Positions 24,216 through 37,800 of a stretch of DNA of 64,000 nucleotides are shown piece after piece; position 1 is the stretch's first letter, and every line of letters starts with the position of its first letter. The notes under the pieces are model-generated. The model was not told the origin of the DNA, made no database searches, and saw only the letters and a program-made list of their open reading frames with translations. The position numbers and the translations under genes are program-made. The DNA lies in contig JACZZP010000006.1 of assembly GCA_015183035.1 (NCBI GenBank), positions 1,302,001 to 1,366,000 on the forward strand, read 5' to 3'. The stretch is from Meloidogyne chitwoodi. Taxonomy: Eukaryota; Nematoda; Chromadorea; Rhabditida; Meloidogynidae.

Positions 24216-25288
24216 GAAAATATCAATCAGAAATTATGATAAATTAAATAATAAAATAAAAAAATTATTGGCAAAAATGGATTTAAAGTAAAAAAGAATA
24301 AATTATTTAATTTAAGTATTAAAAAAATTAAAAAAGAAAAGGTTATGATATTTAATAAATTTTTAAAATAATTTAAAAATATTAAATAATTTTTAAAGAA
24401 TATTATTGAAGAAAATAAAAATACTAATAATTAAAAAAATATTTTTTCTTATTATAAATAATAAAATAAAAAATATTAAAATTAATATTAATAAAATTTT
24501 GTATTAAGTATTTTCAAAAATTAAAATGAAATCACTAAGAAAAGGACAAACAAATAAACTTTAATTAAATGCAAGAAAAAAGTTTATTAAATTTATAATA
24601 AATTGTTATTTTATTTTCTTTTATTTTTTATTTAATTACTCAATTTTTAAATTATTTAATTAATTCATAGAAAAATCCAAATAAATTTGAATTTATTTTA
24701 TTAAATTATTATTAATATTTAATTAAATAAATTAATAATTAAATAATAATATTTATTTATTTATTTAAATTTTTAAAAAATAATAGTTTCATTTTCTTTA
24801 AATAATTTTAAATTATTTAAAATAAATTATTATTTAGAAGAAGAACACAATTTCCGTTTTTTTAAATAAAAGAATAAATAATTAGTATTTAGACTTAATT
24901 ATTTTTAAAATAAGTAAATGATAATTTAACATAAAATAATAAAATTAAATAGTTTCAAAAATTTATTATTATTTAAAATTCAAAATTAAATAATATTTAT
25001 AATTATTTAAAAATGTGTTATTTAAAATATATTTTATAAAAATTAAATTAATAAAATAATTTAATAAAAATTAAATTTAAAGAAAAAGTTTTTCTTTTTA
25101 ATAAATTCTGATTAAATATCTATAATATTATAATTAATAATTTAATTAAAATATTTATACAATTATTTGTTACTAGCTAATTTTTAATTATTTTTTCTAA
25201 AAGTTAAATGTTACCATTTTTCTTTAAAAAATAAATTGCATTGGGGAAACTTTTTTAAAGACTAAATTCTAATAAAATATTAAAAAAG

Positions 25289-25318
25289 TTGGTAATAGCT
25301 CATTAGTCTGATTACCAA
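25289..25318. repeat. Short hairpin in AT desert
   Basis: TTGGTAAT at 25289-25296 pairs perfectly with ATTACCAA at 25311-25318 around a 14-base loop, flanked by A runs on both sides. No gene context; may be chance. Confidence 0.4.
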
Positions 25319-28300
25319 AAAATGTTAAATAATATTTATAATTAATTTGTCTTCATTTAATTTAACTTTTTTGAGTCAAAATTAAATTTATATTAATTTT
25401 ATAAAAAATATTTAAATTAAATATTAATTTTTGTTTCAAGTGAAATATAAAACAATAAATTAATTATTATTTTTTGCAAAATAAAAATAAATTTATGTAA
25501 AAAATTTGTTTTTCCATTTTAAAATAAATTAGCATTTTCTTTATTTTTAATTCGAGAAACATAAAAAAATTTTAATAATTTTTATTTAAAGAAAATTTTT
25601 ATAAATAAAATATAATAAAGTTGCAGAATTATTTAAAAATGTAAAAATGCTAATTTAAATAAACTTCCTTTTTTATTTTAAAAGTAATTATTAAATATAT
25701 ATGTTGCAGAATATCCTCTTTAAAAATTATTTTAATATAAAATGTGCGAAATTTTTTTATTTTTATAAAAACCCAATCAAATAATAATTATAAATTATTT
25801 TTTTTAATAAAAGAAAAAGTTCTCATTCTTTTATAATTTGAATTTATTTCCGGTAACAGAAAAAAAATTAAATAATAATTTTGATTAAATTATCATAAAA
25901 TAAATTGAAGAAAATAATTTTAAATTAAATTATAATTTAATATTTATTTATTAAATATAAAATTATTTTAAATAAATTTTAATAAAATTGTTATCTGCAA
26001 ATTTAGCAGATGATTTTTAAAATTAAAAATTTAAATAAATAAATAAATAAATTATTTAAATATTTATTTCTAAAAATATTTAAATAAAAAATTGAAATTT
26101 TTTTTTTGATTTTTAAACATTTATTAGTAAATTAAATAATTAATAACTAAATAATTATAAATTAAAATATAAATAATTAAATAAATATTTTAAAGAAAAT
26201 GTATTTAAGGAATATTTTTTTTATTTTTTAAATATCACCATAAAAAATTTTAATTAGAAAAAAGGAATGAATGATGACATTTGTACTCTTTATATATTTA
26301 TTTTAATAAAATTAAATTCAAATTTAAATAATTTAAAAAAAATAATTAAATTAAAATAATTCTCTTTTTTAAAAATATTTTTTGTTTTAAGAGAATATTT
26401 AAATAAAATTTTAAAAAGTAAAAAAAATATAAAAGAATTAAGAATAACTAATTTGGAATGAGAAAATCTGTGTGGCTTAATTCTTAAAAGAATTCTATTT
26501 ATTAAGCTTTATTAAAGAGTTAAAATTTTATTAAAAGAAATCAAAAAAATAATAATCTTTTTTTCTCATATGAGAACAAAATTAGATAAATATATTAATT
26601 TAGTTTTTTATTTTAAAAAAGTACTTTTTTAAAATAAATTATTAATATATTTTATTTAACAAAAATATTTAATGTTTTAATTTAAAAGTTAATTATGAAA
26701 ATAATAATATAATTTTTTTTTTAATAATAAAAGATTAAAAAATAATTATATATGAATTATTATTTAAAATATTAAAAATATTAAAATTATAATTTAAATT
26801 ATTTTAAAAAGAATTAATTAAAATATTTATTAAATAATTATTTTTTACTTTTTAACAAACAAAAGTTAATATTTTTAATATTAATCAGTATAAAATTTTT
26901 TAAATAGTAAAAAAAAGTAAAAAATAACATTACTTTAAATGGAATTATTGAAAAAAAAAAACAAAAGTTGCGTTAAAAATATTCATTAAAGCGTACTTTT
27001 TTAGTTTTACTTAAAATAATTTAATTTTTTTAATAAATGAAAATACATATATTTATTATGGTAGAAATATTAAAAAAACAAATTCAAAAACAAATAAAAA
27101 ATAATTATAAAAGTACATAGAGAATCTATAAATAAATTTATAAATAAATCATAATAAGTAATACACACTTTTTCAGCATTGAAAATAATTTTTTAAATAA
27201 TAATAAATGAAGCCATTATAAGATTTTTTTTAATTTAAAAAATATCTTTAATTAATTAATTTTTTTAAAATAAAATAAATAAAAATACCGGAAAAGGGAA
27301 AAAATATAAGAAAATATATTAAAATATTTTTTAATTCTAAATAATTTTAAAAATAAAATCTTGACAATTTTTTTATTTTTGATAAATTATTTATTCAACC
27401 ATTTGAATTAAATTTTTATTAAAAATTGTTATGACCTTTTAAATAAGAAGCCCACACATAAATAATATTTTTTTCATTTATATTTGGTATATATTATAAA
27501 TATAAATAAATATATTCATTAAAAAAACATCTTTTTCAATTGTTTTTTTTTTAATTTTCATTTCTTCACTTTTTAATTTTTCCTTTTTTTTGTCAATTTA
27601 TTATTATTTGTCAATTTATATATTTTTTTAAAGGAATTTAAAAATATATTTTCTTTTTCTCTTTAGGGACTTTCAACCTTTTAAATGAGCTAATAATTAA
27701 AAAATAAAAATTATTTTAAAATAAGAAACAAAATATTTAAATTGTTTAAATAATAATAAAAAATTTAATATTTTTTACTTAAAAATTATTTAAGGATAAA
27801 ATGGAAAAGTAATTTGAAAAAATAAACTTAAAATAAAATAATGAATGACGAAAAATGTTACAATTTGTTAGAAAATATAAAAATAATTTATCATATTTTT
27901 TTAAATTAATTAATAAAATAATTTTTATAAAAATTATTTTATTAAATATTATTAAATTAAATAATATTTAAATTATATAAAAATTTTTAATTTATTTTTA
28001 AAAAAATAATAATATATAATTTTTAATTTAAATTTTATTAATTATAATTTTATTTATTTAAAATTTTTTTTTCAAATTTATTAAAAATATAATAAATAAC
28101 CTCGAATTAAACTCTAAACTCTTTTTTTGTCCTTGAATTTTTTCCTTTTATATTCAAAAATATTATTCACCTTGTTTGAAATAGTTAATGTGAATGTGTG
28201 AATGCGCATTAGGGCGGAGAAAAATAAAAATAAAAAAAGGGAAATATTACACATGGAAAAAATTGGTAGGAGACCAACCCGGAAAAGCAATCGATTGCTC

Positions 28301-28633
28301 ACATAATGCGGATATATTATTTTAAAATATATTTACATAACACACCTTTTAGATGTATATTTGTAGTTTAAATTAATAAATAAATAATTCTTTGTTCTTT
28401 TCAAATATTTACAAATAAATAAAAGGTAAAAAATCTGGATATAAATTAAAAAAAGAAGGTAAAAGTCCAACTTATTTTTTTTATTTCCGTGTCAGCTAGG
28501 TGCCATTCCATATGAAAAGTATTGCCAATTTATATATTATTTTCTCAATTTTATTTAGATAAGTCTAATTTATAATTAAATAATTATTTTAAATTTATAT
28601 GTTTTTATTTAATTATTTTATTTTATTAAAAAA

Positions 28634-30063
28634 ATGCATCTTAGAAATCAGCCAATAGTTACATCACATTATCAACAAAATCATTTAACAAACCAACAAC
28701 AACAATCAGAAACAAATGTTGGACGAAGTTGTCCACAATTATCACTTATATTAATTACTGTATTTATTTATTATAATTATATAATAAATATTTATTTATT
28801 TATTTTTAGTTATTTCTTTTGCTTACTGCTGTTATTTTGGCAGTAATTGCGGTATATCTTTATACAAAATATTTTTCTTATTATTTAAAAAATATTAAAT
28901 AAATTTTTATATAAATACCTATTAATTAAAAATTAATTAAAATAATTAAGATACTTAATCCATCATGGCAAGTTGTTGATATTAGAGAATTTCAAGCAGA
29001 ACATCACGTAATTATATTTAAAATTAATTTAAAAAGTTTAATTTAATTAGCATGGTCTTTATACTGATTGTACTCGTGCAGAGAGAAATCCTTCACCCAG
29101 TCGAAGGCTAGAAAGTTTTGTTGAAAAATCACCACTTCATTGTACATATAAATTTGATCAACATGCTTTGGAAAATGTTGAAGCACAAATACACGATATT
29201 GATTCAAATGCTGCAGCAGCAGAAGCTGAACATCATCAATTTTATGGTTAAAAAATTAAAGAAAATAAAATGTTATAAATATAATAATAATAATAATACT
29301 ATAATACCTAAACCAATCCAAATATTTACATAAGTTTATTCTTAATTAAAAAAAAATAAATTATTATAATTTAAAAAAAAAGGTTGGCAAAAAGCTGTAC
29401 TTATTTGTATGGCTATTTCTTTACTGGCTGCTCTATTTTCTTGTACAATGGGTTTATGTGCACCATGTACTCCAGGATGTGCTGTTTTACACAGTACAGC
29501 TAGCTTTTTTGCTTGTAATATTTTTTTATTAATTTTTTGTTTCAAAAATATTTTTTAAGTTTTATTTGCCGTTGTAGCCGCTTCTGTCTTCTTTTTTGCT
29601 GCTCATCGTGTTGATAGTCGTTTTGTTGTTGTAATTTTTTAATTTTATTTTTTGTTAAAAATTTATTTATTTTTTAGGGTTTAGTTGGAACATATGAAGT
29701 ATTTTTTCTAAATTAATTAAATTAATATTTTTTTAAATTAAGCAACAAATCGGCGAAGCATTTTATTGTTATGTAATTAGTTGCTTACTTTTAATGATTG
29801 TTTTTATTTTAAGGTTTTTAATTTTTTAATAAATAAATTTATTAAAAAATATTAATAAATTAAAAAATAATTTGTAATATTATATTAAATCTTAATATAT
29901 TAAAAAAAGTTTAATTGGTGCTTACCATGCTTTACGAAGCTCTGCAATACAAACAAACCAAACAGCTGCATTTTTGGCACGTCGAGAACAAATGGCCCCA
30001 TTGGCTGGTGGTCAATGGTCAGATAGTAGATGTGAAAATGTTTTTGGAAAAACAACTGTTTAA
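28634..30063 (+). CDS. Clc-like / claudin-superfamily four-helix membrane protein
   Basis: Small integral membrane protein. ATG at 28634 (MHLRNQPIVTSHYQQNH) with a polar Gln-rich N-terminus, then helix 1 (LFLLLTAVILAVIA after an intron). The first extracellular loop reads NPSWQVVDIREFQAEHH, then HGLYTDCTRAERNP, SPLHCTYKFDQHALENVEAQ; the W...GLY..C pattern is the claudin/PMP22 signature in the form found in nematode Clc-like proteins (PF07062). Helix 2 is AVLICMAISLLAALFSCTMG, helix 3 FAVVAASVFFFAAHRVDSRF, helix 4 CYVISCLLLMIVFILS, then a short cytosolic tail ending FGKTTV at the TAA 30061-30063. About eight exons. C. elegans relatives (clc-1 to clc-5, nsy-4) serve in epithelial barriers and neuronal signalling; the exact orthologue is not resolved. 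Confidence 0.78.
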
Positions 30064-30708
30064 AATTAATAAATGATCTAAATAACTATGCCATTTTTAA
30101 TTTTTTTATATTTATAGGGTTGGTAAAAGAAAATATCCAATAATTGTGAATGTTTTCTTTTTTATTCTTTTAACTTTTATTTTTTTATCAAAAATAAACT
30201 CTTTTACTTATTCTTAAGGGAAGTACAATGCTTCTCACTTTTGCATTTAATCCGCTTTTTTTCTCTTCGAATTAACATTTTTAATTATAAAAAATATTCG
30301 TGAATGTCTAAATAATTATCTTATGGATAATTTTGTTTAATAAATAATTTAAAATTATTGAAATGCCAACCCTAATTTTAAAATAATAATAATTGATTAA
30401 TTGTTTTATTGTCATGTCTTTCTAAATATAAATTTAATTATAAAACTTAATTTTTGTTTGTCTAGTTTTGAATAAAAATTAAATTTTTTTCTAAAATTTT
30501 AAACATTATTTCAGTTTTTTATTATTTATTTCTTTTATAAATTATACATTTGTTGAAACTACTACTATAATTATTGTAGTATTGACGAAATTAGTTTTCA
30601 AAAACCACGTTTAATATTTAAATAAAAATTTTAAATTTTATTATTTTAATATAAGTAAAAAAACCTCAAATAATCTTAATGTTTAGTTGGGATTTTTCAA
30701 AATAAAAT
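30064..30708. other. Intergenic between Clc-like and GH43 genes
   Basis: 645 bases, 3' UTR of the Clc-like gene at left and promoter of the GH43 gene at right. It includes a near-palindrome ACTACTATAATTATTGTAGT at about 30559-30580. No gene seen. Confidence 0.6.
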
Positions 30709-31816
30709 ATGTATATTTTCTTAAATATTTTTAACTCAATTTTATTAATATTAATTTTATTAAAAAATAAAGGTATAAAATTAATTTTTTAAATAAATAA
30801 ATAACTTATTTTATATAAATATAGTTGAATGCACACAATTACAAGGTAATTATATTGTACATGATCCTTCAATTGTTCGTTTAAAAAATGGAATTTTTAT
30901 AATATATTCAACAAATATTGGAATTGAAGCAAGAATATCTAATAATTTAATTAATTGGCATAGAACTATATCTGCATTTCCTAATGGAATTCATTGGGCT
31001 GTTAATTTAACTAAAGTAAAGAATACTTTTTGGGCACCAGATATTTCTTTTCATAATAATATGTTTTGGCTTTATTATGCTGTTCCATTTAAAAAAGGAA
31101 CTCATACAGCTTATATTGGATTTGCTACAAGTAATACTGGATTACCTGGTAGTTGGAATGATCATAATAAAGTTTTATTTAATAATTCTTAAATTAAAAT
31201 AAATATTTATTTTAGATAATAAGTTCTAATGAAAATACTAATTTTAATGCAATTGACCCAAATTTACTTGTAACTCCTGAAGGAAAATGGTGGTTAACTT
31301 TTGGTTCATTTTATGATGGAATTTTTCAAGTTGAATTAATTCCAAAAAATGGAAGACCAATATCTGGGGCTAAATATATAAATATTGCAAGACGTCCTCC
31401 TAATGTTATTGGGGCTATTGAAGCTCCTTTTATTTTTTATAAAAGTAATATTTAATTTTTTATTAAATATAATTTAATTAAAAATTACAGATAAATTTTA
31501 TTATTTATTCGTTTCTTTTGATAAATGCTGTTCTATTAAAAAGCACTTATAGTATTCATGTTGGTCGTTCAAAAGTCCAAATGGTCCTTATATTGATGAT
31601 AAAAATATAAAAATGATTAATGGAGGTGGTATGCTTTTATTAGGTTCTAATGGAATTCAAATTGGCCCTGGAGGACAAAGTATTTATTCTTCTAAAGAAT
31701 TTGGAGATTTATTAATTTATCATTATTATGACAAAACTGATAATGGTAGGCCTAAATTGGGAATTAAAAAAATTATATGGAATTCAAATAAATGGCCAAC
31801 ATTGAGTAATTTTTAA
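30709..31816 (+). CDS. GH43 endo-arabinanase-like secreted enzyme, with in-frame stop from paired frameshifts
   Basis: Plant cell-wall enzyme hydrolysing alpha-1,5-arabinan of pectin. Exons: 30709-30772, 30825-31171, 31216-31444, 31491-31816; together 966 bases, 321 residues plus stop, normal for GH43 arabinanases. Exon 1 is a signal peptide ([18 protein letters not shown]). The three GH43 acids are visible: [12 protein letters not shown] (base Asp), [10 protein letters not shown] (pKa-modulating Asp) and [14 protein letters not shown] (acid Glu). Other family blocks are [27 protein letters not shown] and [11 protein letters not shown]. After CCSIKK the frame meets TAG at 31550-31552, but the plus-one frame from the A run 31538-31542 reads [12 protein letters not shown], exactly the family's next block, and the A run 31571-31574 returns to the first frame (SPNGPYIDD). 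Either two homopolymer errors or a broken gene. GH43 in root-knot nematodes is known as horizontally acquired; the introns show it is not bacterial contamination. Confidence 0.9.
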
Positions 31817-34800
31817 ATATTCTTATTTATTTATATAAATATTTTAAAAAAAAGTCTATCAATTTTTCTTTTATTTTCTTTAAATATTAAAAATTTCATT
31901 TTTTTTTATAAATATTTATTAATTTCTCTTTAATTTTCTTTTTCATTTGTGCATATTATTATTAATAAAATTAATTATTTTAAATATTTATAGAATAATT
32001 AAATAATAACTTAATATTTTTTCTAAAATTTAAATTAATATATTTTATTTTTATTATTATTATTTTATCCTTTATTTCTTTTCCATATGAGAGATTATTA
32101 AAGAGAGATATTTTGTTATGTCCATCTATTTTTTCAAAAAATAAAAAAATAAAGTTGAAAAAAGAAGTGTCATTTCTTTATTTTTAGAAGCTAAATATCT
32201 CTTTTTCTTTTTTAAATAAGGCAATAAAAATAAAATGAGTCAAAAAAATATTTTTTTTACTAACACTTTTAACACTCACAAAAAAATTTAAGTCTTTTAA
32301 CCCTTTTTCTTAAATTTTTTTATTTTATTTCAATCATTCAAAAATATATAATTTTGCATTTATTATTCAAAGCTTTTCTTTTTATTTTTCAATTGTTTTG
32401 TTAAATGTGCCAATTCCATTGGGTTTTTTAAAATACATTTTTATTTCTTAACCTTTTTATTTTTATCAAAAAATATTATTTTATAATTTAAAAATTTATA
32501 TTTTATTTTTTATTAAATTAAATCCTAATTTTGAAAAATACTTAGGTCATTTTTATATTTTTTAATATTTAATTCATAACAAAATTAACTAAATAAATAC
32601 CTAATATTTCTTCAAACCTTTTCTTTATTTATTATTTCACTACATTAACACAGATAATTTATCCAATTTTGTTATTATTTTTTTCTTTTGTTTTTGCTTT
32701 AGGCATTTGGTCAAGTTTTTAGTAATTACAGAGGGACTTTACTAAAAACAAACTTTAATTGCTTTAGAAATTAAAATAATTGTTTTACTGAGTTAAACTA
32801 ACCAATAAAACTAATAAATTATTAATTTTAAAATATTATTAAAAATAATTAATTATTTTATTTTAATTAATTCTAAATATTTTTTTCTCTTTTTTATTTA
32901 AAATTAATTTTTGATTTAATATTTCTTTTTTTAAATATTTTCTCAATGTTTTGTTCTTGCCGATGACAAAATGTTAATTTTTTTCTCTTTCATTATTTAT
33001 TCAAATTTTCTCCTTCAAAACTATATGTTAAGAGGGATCATTTTTGTTTTTTCCTTTTTTTAAAGATTTATCTTTTGAATGGCACGCATAATTTGGCAAT
33101 TTATTTAAGGCCATAATTCTTTTGATAAAAAAAGCAAATTATTTAAATACCATTATTTTAATTAAAAAGTGCAAAATTAGTTAATTTAAAAATAATTTTA
33201 TTAATTAAAAATAAAATATTATAAAATAAATTCATTTAATTAACAATTAAAAAAACATATTATAATATTAAATAATTTAATTAAATATAACTTAATCTCT
33301 CCTATTTAATCTTTTTATATATATTCATATAATTGTTATATATTTAATAATTTAATTGGTCAAATATATATTTATTAATGCAATCAATCTGGCCATTTTA
33401 GAGTGGAGTCAACAAAATGGGGAAGTTAAAAAGGGTAATTTTTAGTATTATAATAGTCATCTTTTTTTATTTTCAACACTTTTTCTCTCTTCTTTTATTT
33501 AGAAAAACATCCAAAAGTGAGCCTTCCCCTCATCCTTCCTTTTCTTTGTCCTTAATTTGTATAAATCTGCTTTAAATTTGCATTCAATTTATTTTTTATA
33601 AATTTATTCCTCTTTTGTTTGTGCGCGTTTTGTGTTTTGTTTGCACCTAAAATTCAAATATTTACAAATGGGGTGGAAAATGTTGAAAATATTTGGAAAT
33701 AATTATTTTTAATTTATTATTTTTTAAATAATAATAATTTATATATATTATTTTTAAAAATATAATAATTAAATTAAACAATTTTATTTTTTATTTTTCT
33801 TATTATTTTAATTATATTTTATACACTAAAAATAAAACAAAAAATCATAGTTGGACAAAATCAATTTACTACTTTCCATTTTTTTATATAACACGATTTT
33901 AAAAGTATTTAATTAAAATTACTTCTATTTTAATTTTAAATTTATTAAAAATTGATTTTTGTTAATAAATAAATTTTTTAAATTATATTTACTTATTTTT
34001 GTTAATTTATTAGTATTAATTTTTTAAATTATCAAATAAATTCAATAATTACTTTATTAGTATAGATAATAAAATATTTTATTATTATTGAATGTTTAAA
34101 AAGAGTAAAAATAAAAAAATTTTATACATAAATATTTTTTCTTATAATTATTGCTTATCATTTTATTATTATTTTTAACATAAATATTTTCTTTTTTTTA
34201 CATTTTTTAAATATTAATCTTAAATTTTATTTTTTAACTATTTTTAATTAATTTTTGGGAAAATTAATAAAAAATAAAAAAATACCGACATTTATTTATA
34301 TTAAAATAATTAACTAAAAATAATTCCCTAAAAATTCCTTTATTCCCATTTTTTCCGTTAATCTTTTTTCAAATATCTACAATTAAGAGTGCTCTTAAAA
34401 AGTCTTTTTAGTAATTAAAAAATAAAAAAAGATTTAATCGTCAACCCATTTATGAGATCCGTCTTTTTTTCTTCTCTATAAAATTGTTCACAACCTTCTT
34501 TACTTCAAAACAACAAATTTAATTTTCCTCTCTTTTTTAGTATTTCATTTTTATTTCTTTTACTCATTCACAACTTTATAGAATATTTAAAATTAGTATT
34601 AAATATTTAACAAAATTAATATTACAATTTTTAATTTTTTATAAAAAAACAAATAATATTTTATTTTTTTATTTTTTACAAATATTACCTTTGATTTTTA
34701 AATTTAATATTAAATAATATAATAATCAAAAATATTTTCTCTTAATTATTTAAATTTATTGGTCAAATATTAATTATGTACATTTTTATTTATTTAATTA

Positions 34801-37800
34801 TTATAATTTTGAATTTAATTTTTTTCCTTGCTAAACTCTTAAAATTTAATTTATCATAATTTTTATTTAAAATTGTTCTTTTTAATTATTTATTAATTAT
34901 TAAAAACAACCAAACTGTTTTTGTAGTTCCAGATAATTTTTTTCTATTTATTTTTATTCTACCACAACATTTTCTAATCCCAATTATTCCTTCAATTTTT
35001 TTTTTCAATCACCCAATTTCTTTTCTCTTTTCTTTACAATTAAAAATGCAATTCTTCTTTTCCAATTTCATCATAATCCTTCATACTCCAATTATCCTTT
35101 AAAGACATCTTTTTTTCTTTCAAATTGCGATTCCCCCCTCATATTTTTACTTAAATTAAAGAAATAAAGGAAGAAGGGGTCTATGAGGGTAAAGAGACTT
35201 TTTATATACTTCTCACAGAATAAATAATTCTTTAAAAAAAACTAGATGAACAAAGGGCGGACAAGTAAAAATTAATAAAAAAAAGAAAATAAATAAATAC
35301 GTGTATAAATGATTAGGATCAATTGTTTGTTTGTTTGTTCTTTTATTCGCGGATGTTAGGGTTAAATTATTATCTTTTTGAGATAATTAAATAAATTAAT
35401 AATTAATATATATTTTTTAATTAATATTAAATATTTAAATATATATTTTGAGTTAAGATAAATTTAATTAAATAATATTATTTGTGTTATTTTGTCATTT
35501 TCTTAAATTTTATTTAAATAAAAATATAATTATATTTTCTTAATCCTTTTTTATAAAAATTATTTTGTTTTTTATTTTTCATCAGCACATTTATTTTTAA
35601 ATTTAAAAAATTAAAATATTTTAAACCTTTATTTATATTAATAAATCAATATTTGTCTGGATTAAAAAATGGTTATTATTTACAAAAAATGGGCGCAACA
35701 ATAAAAAATATATTTTTTTTTTGCAATGACAAAGCAGCTGAAATAACGGCAGAAAAGAAGCTGGGGACAAAAAAAGCCCTAAATGACAGTTTGGCTTGGC
35801 TTACCGGTCATTTGATTCTGTTTATTTTTTTTTTAGATTTTTTACTTTAATCCATTTTGCTCTTTTTCTTTTTATAATACCTTAATTTTTTATTTACAAA
35901 AATTTACGGCCATTTTATTGTTATTTATTTTAAAAATTATAATGAAGAGAAGGTGATTGAAAGAACTTTTTTTTATTCGTTTAAAGATTTACTTATTAAT
36001 TTATTTCCTCAAAATCTCATTATTTATTTTGAAATATATTTTTAAAAAATTATCACAAAAAATATTTTTGATCAAATAAATAAATATTTTATTTTATGAA
36101 TCATAAAATGGCATATTAATCATCTTAAAAAACAGTTGAAAAGTCTTATATTTGGTCAACACCTTCTTTATACTTTTACATTTTTAAAAAAGAGAATGTT
36201 TAGGTGACCGTGGCAGTTTGTCATAAATATCCATAACTAATATTATTATACAAATTTATTTATTTTAAATAATTTTTTCCCTCTACATAATTTATGTAAA
36301 ATATTTTATTTATTTTATTAAAAAACAAAAATAGTTTTCACTTTAATTTTTAAAAAAAAGTAAAAGGCGCATGAGCAATTAAAATTGGAAGGATCGATCA
36401 ATCGCCGAAAAAAATAAAGAAAATTATATTTATTTTTCTAACCTACTCGTGCGCGATACACCAAAATTATATTTGGTCTAAAATGGAAAAAATAAAGTTT
36501 TTTAGTCACGACTTTTTTAAATAAAAATATTCACTTAATATTATTTACTTAGCTGATTTATTAAATTAATTTCTTTTTAATTTTATTTATAAAATAATTC
36601 TTTATCTTTAATAATTCTTTTTTAATCTAATTATTATAATTACTTTAAAATCCTTTTTCTAAAATTTCTGGCCAAAAAACTAGTATATTCTGGCCATTCA
36701 TTACAAACAATATATTTATAATCCCAATTAAACATATTAAATATTTTCTTTTTTTTTAATATCCAAAAATAGTTAGTAAACTTTTTTATTATTTTCTGGA
36801 TAAATATAATAAATAAATAAATAAATAATTTCTCTCTTTAATTTATACAAAATATGTCCAATACCAATCTATGAGACTAGTTTATACTATAATAAATACT
36901 AAATATATATTTCTTTTATTTATTTATATTTGTGGTCATTTTTCTTTTTAATTTATTTAAGAAAGTAAACAAACAAACAAACAAAAACTTACAACATATA
37001 TTCACAGTTATATATTTTCTTTTTTTCTTCTTCTTAACTAGTTAAATCTTAAGAGTTTTTTTTTAACATTTAAATGTTTATTATTATTATTTGCCAACTT
37101 ATGATTATATTAATGGTTAATATTATTATTATATTCTTTAAAGTTTTTGGTTAAGCCAAAAACGAAAAAAAATTAATTTTAATTTACAATATACCACACA
37201 ATTAAATTAAACCAAAATTAATTATTGTCTAGTGGATTTCATTTAATTATTATTTTTTATTTAAATATATCCTAACTATTCTTTTTTTATTAAATCTTAT
37301 GTGAAGACCAAAATATTTTTCTTAATTTTATTTTTTATATTTTTTGTAAATTAATAATTTAAGGATCAAAAATATAATTACAAATTCGGAATATTTAAAA
37401 ATAAAATAAAATATTTTATTTCTCTTAAATTGTCACTTTTTAAATGATAAATCTTCAAAAATATTTAAATATATTATTTATTTATATATTTGTATTAAAT
37501 ACTTATTTGTTGGTTTTTTTACCAAAAATGAAAAATGTTTTTGGCCATCTGCCCCTTTCAAAAATTGACAAAAATAAGAAGCTTTTTACTAATTCTTTAA
37601 TGTTTTGTTGATGTATTTAAATAAAATATTTTTAAAAATAAATTAACACATTATTTATATTATCAAATTATTTTCTATCCTTTTTCTTTTACTTAATTCA
37701 CAGCTACTTTTAAATGAACGGCCTATTTTAATACTAAATAATCATTAATTCATTCAAATTAAATAAATATATTTCTAATTCACACTCACATAATTCCTAA

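Larger units (their letters stand above)
23991..28633. other. AT desert upstream of flp-6 and the Clc-like gene
   Basis: About 4.6 kb, nearly pure A and T for long stretches (24300-28100), no exon, RNA gene or transposon recognised. Composition changes at two ends: 24130-24220 holds an inverted GTGCGTGA pair upstream of flp-6, and 28110-28520 is less AT-rich and probably the promoter of the Clc-like gene. An eight-base-stem hairpin is at 25289-25318. Confidence 0.65.

Noticed and set aside
23991..28633. Possible centromere-like or origin-like AT block
   Set aside because: Extreme AT content is general to spacers in this window and there is no tandem satellite structure to support a special role.
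35653..35850. 65-codon open frame in a mixed-composition island
   Set aside because: No ATG at its head, no homology recognised, ends in a poly-T-derived Phe/Leu stretch.
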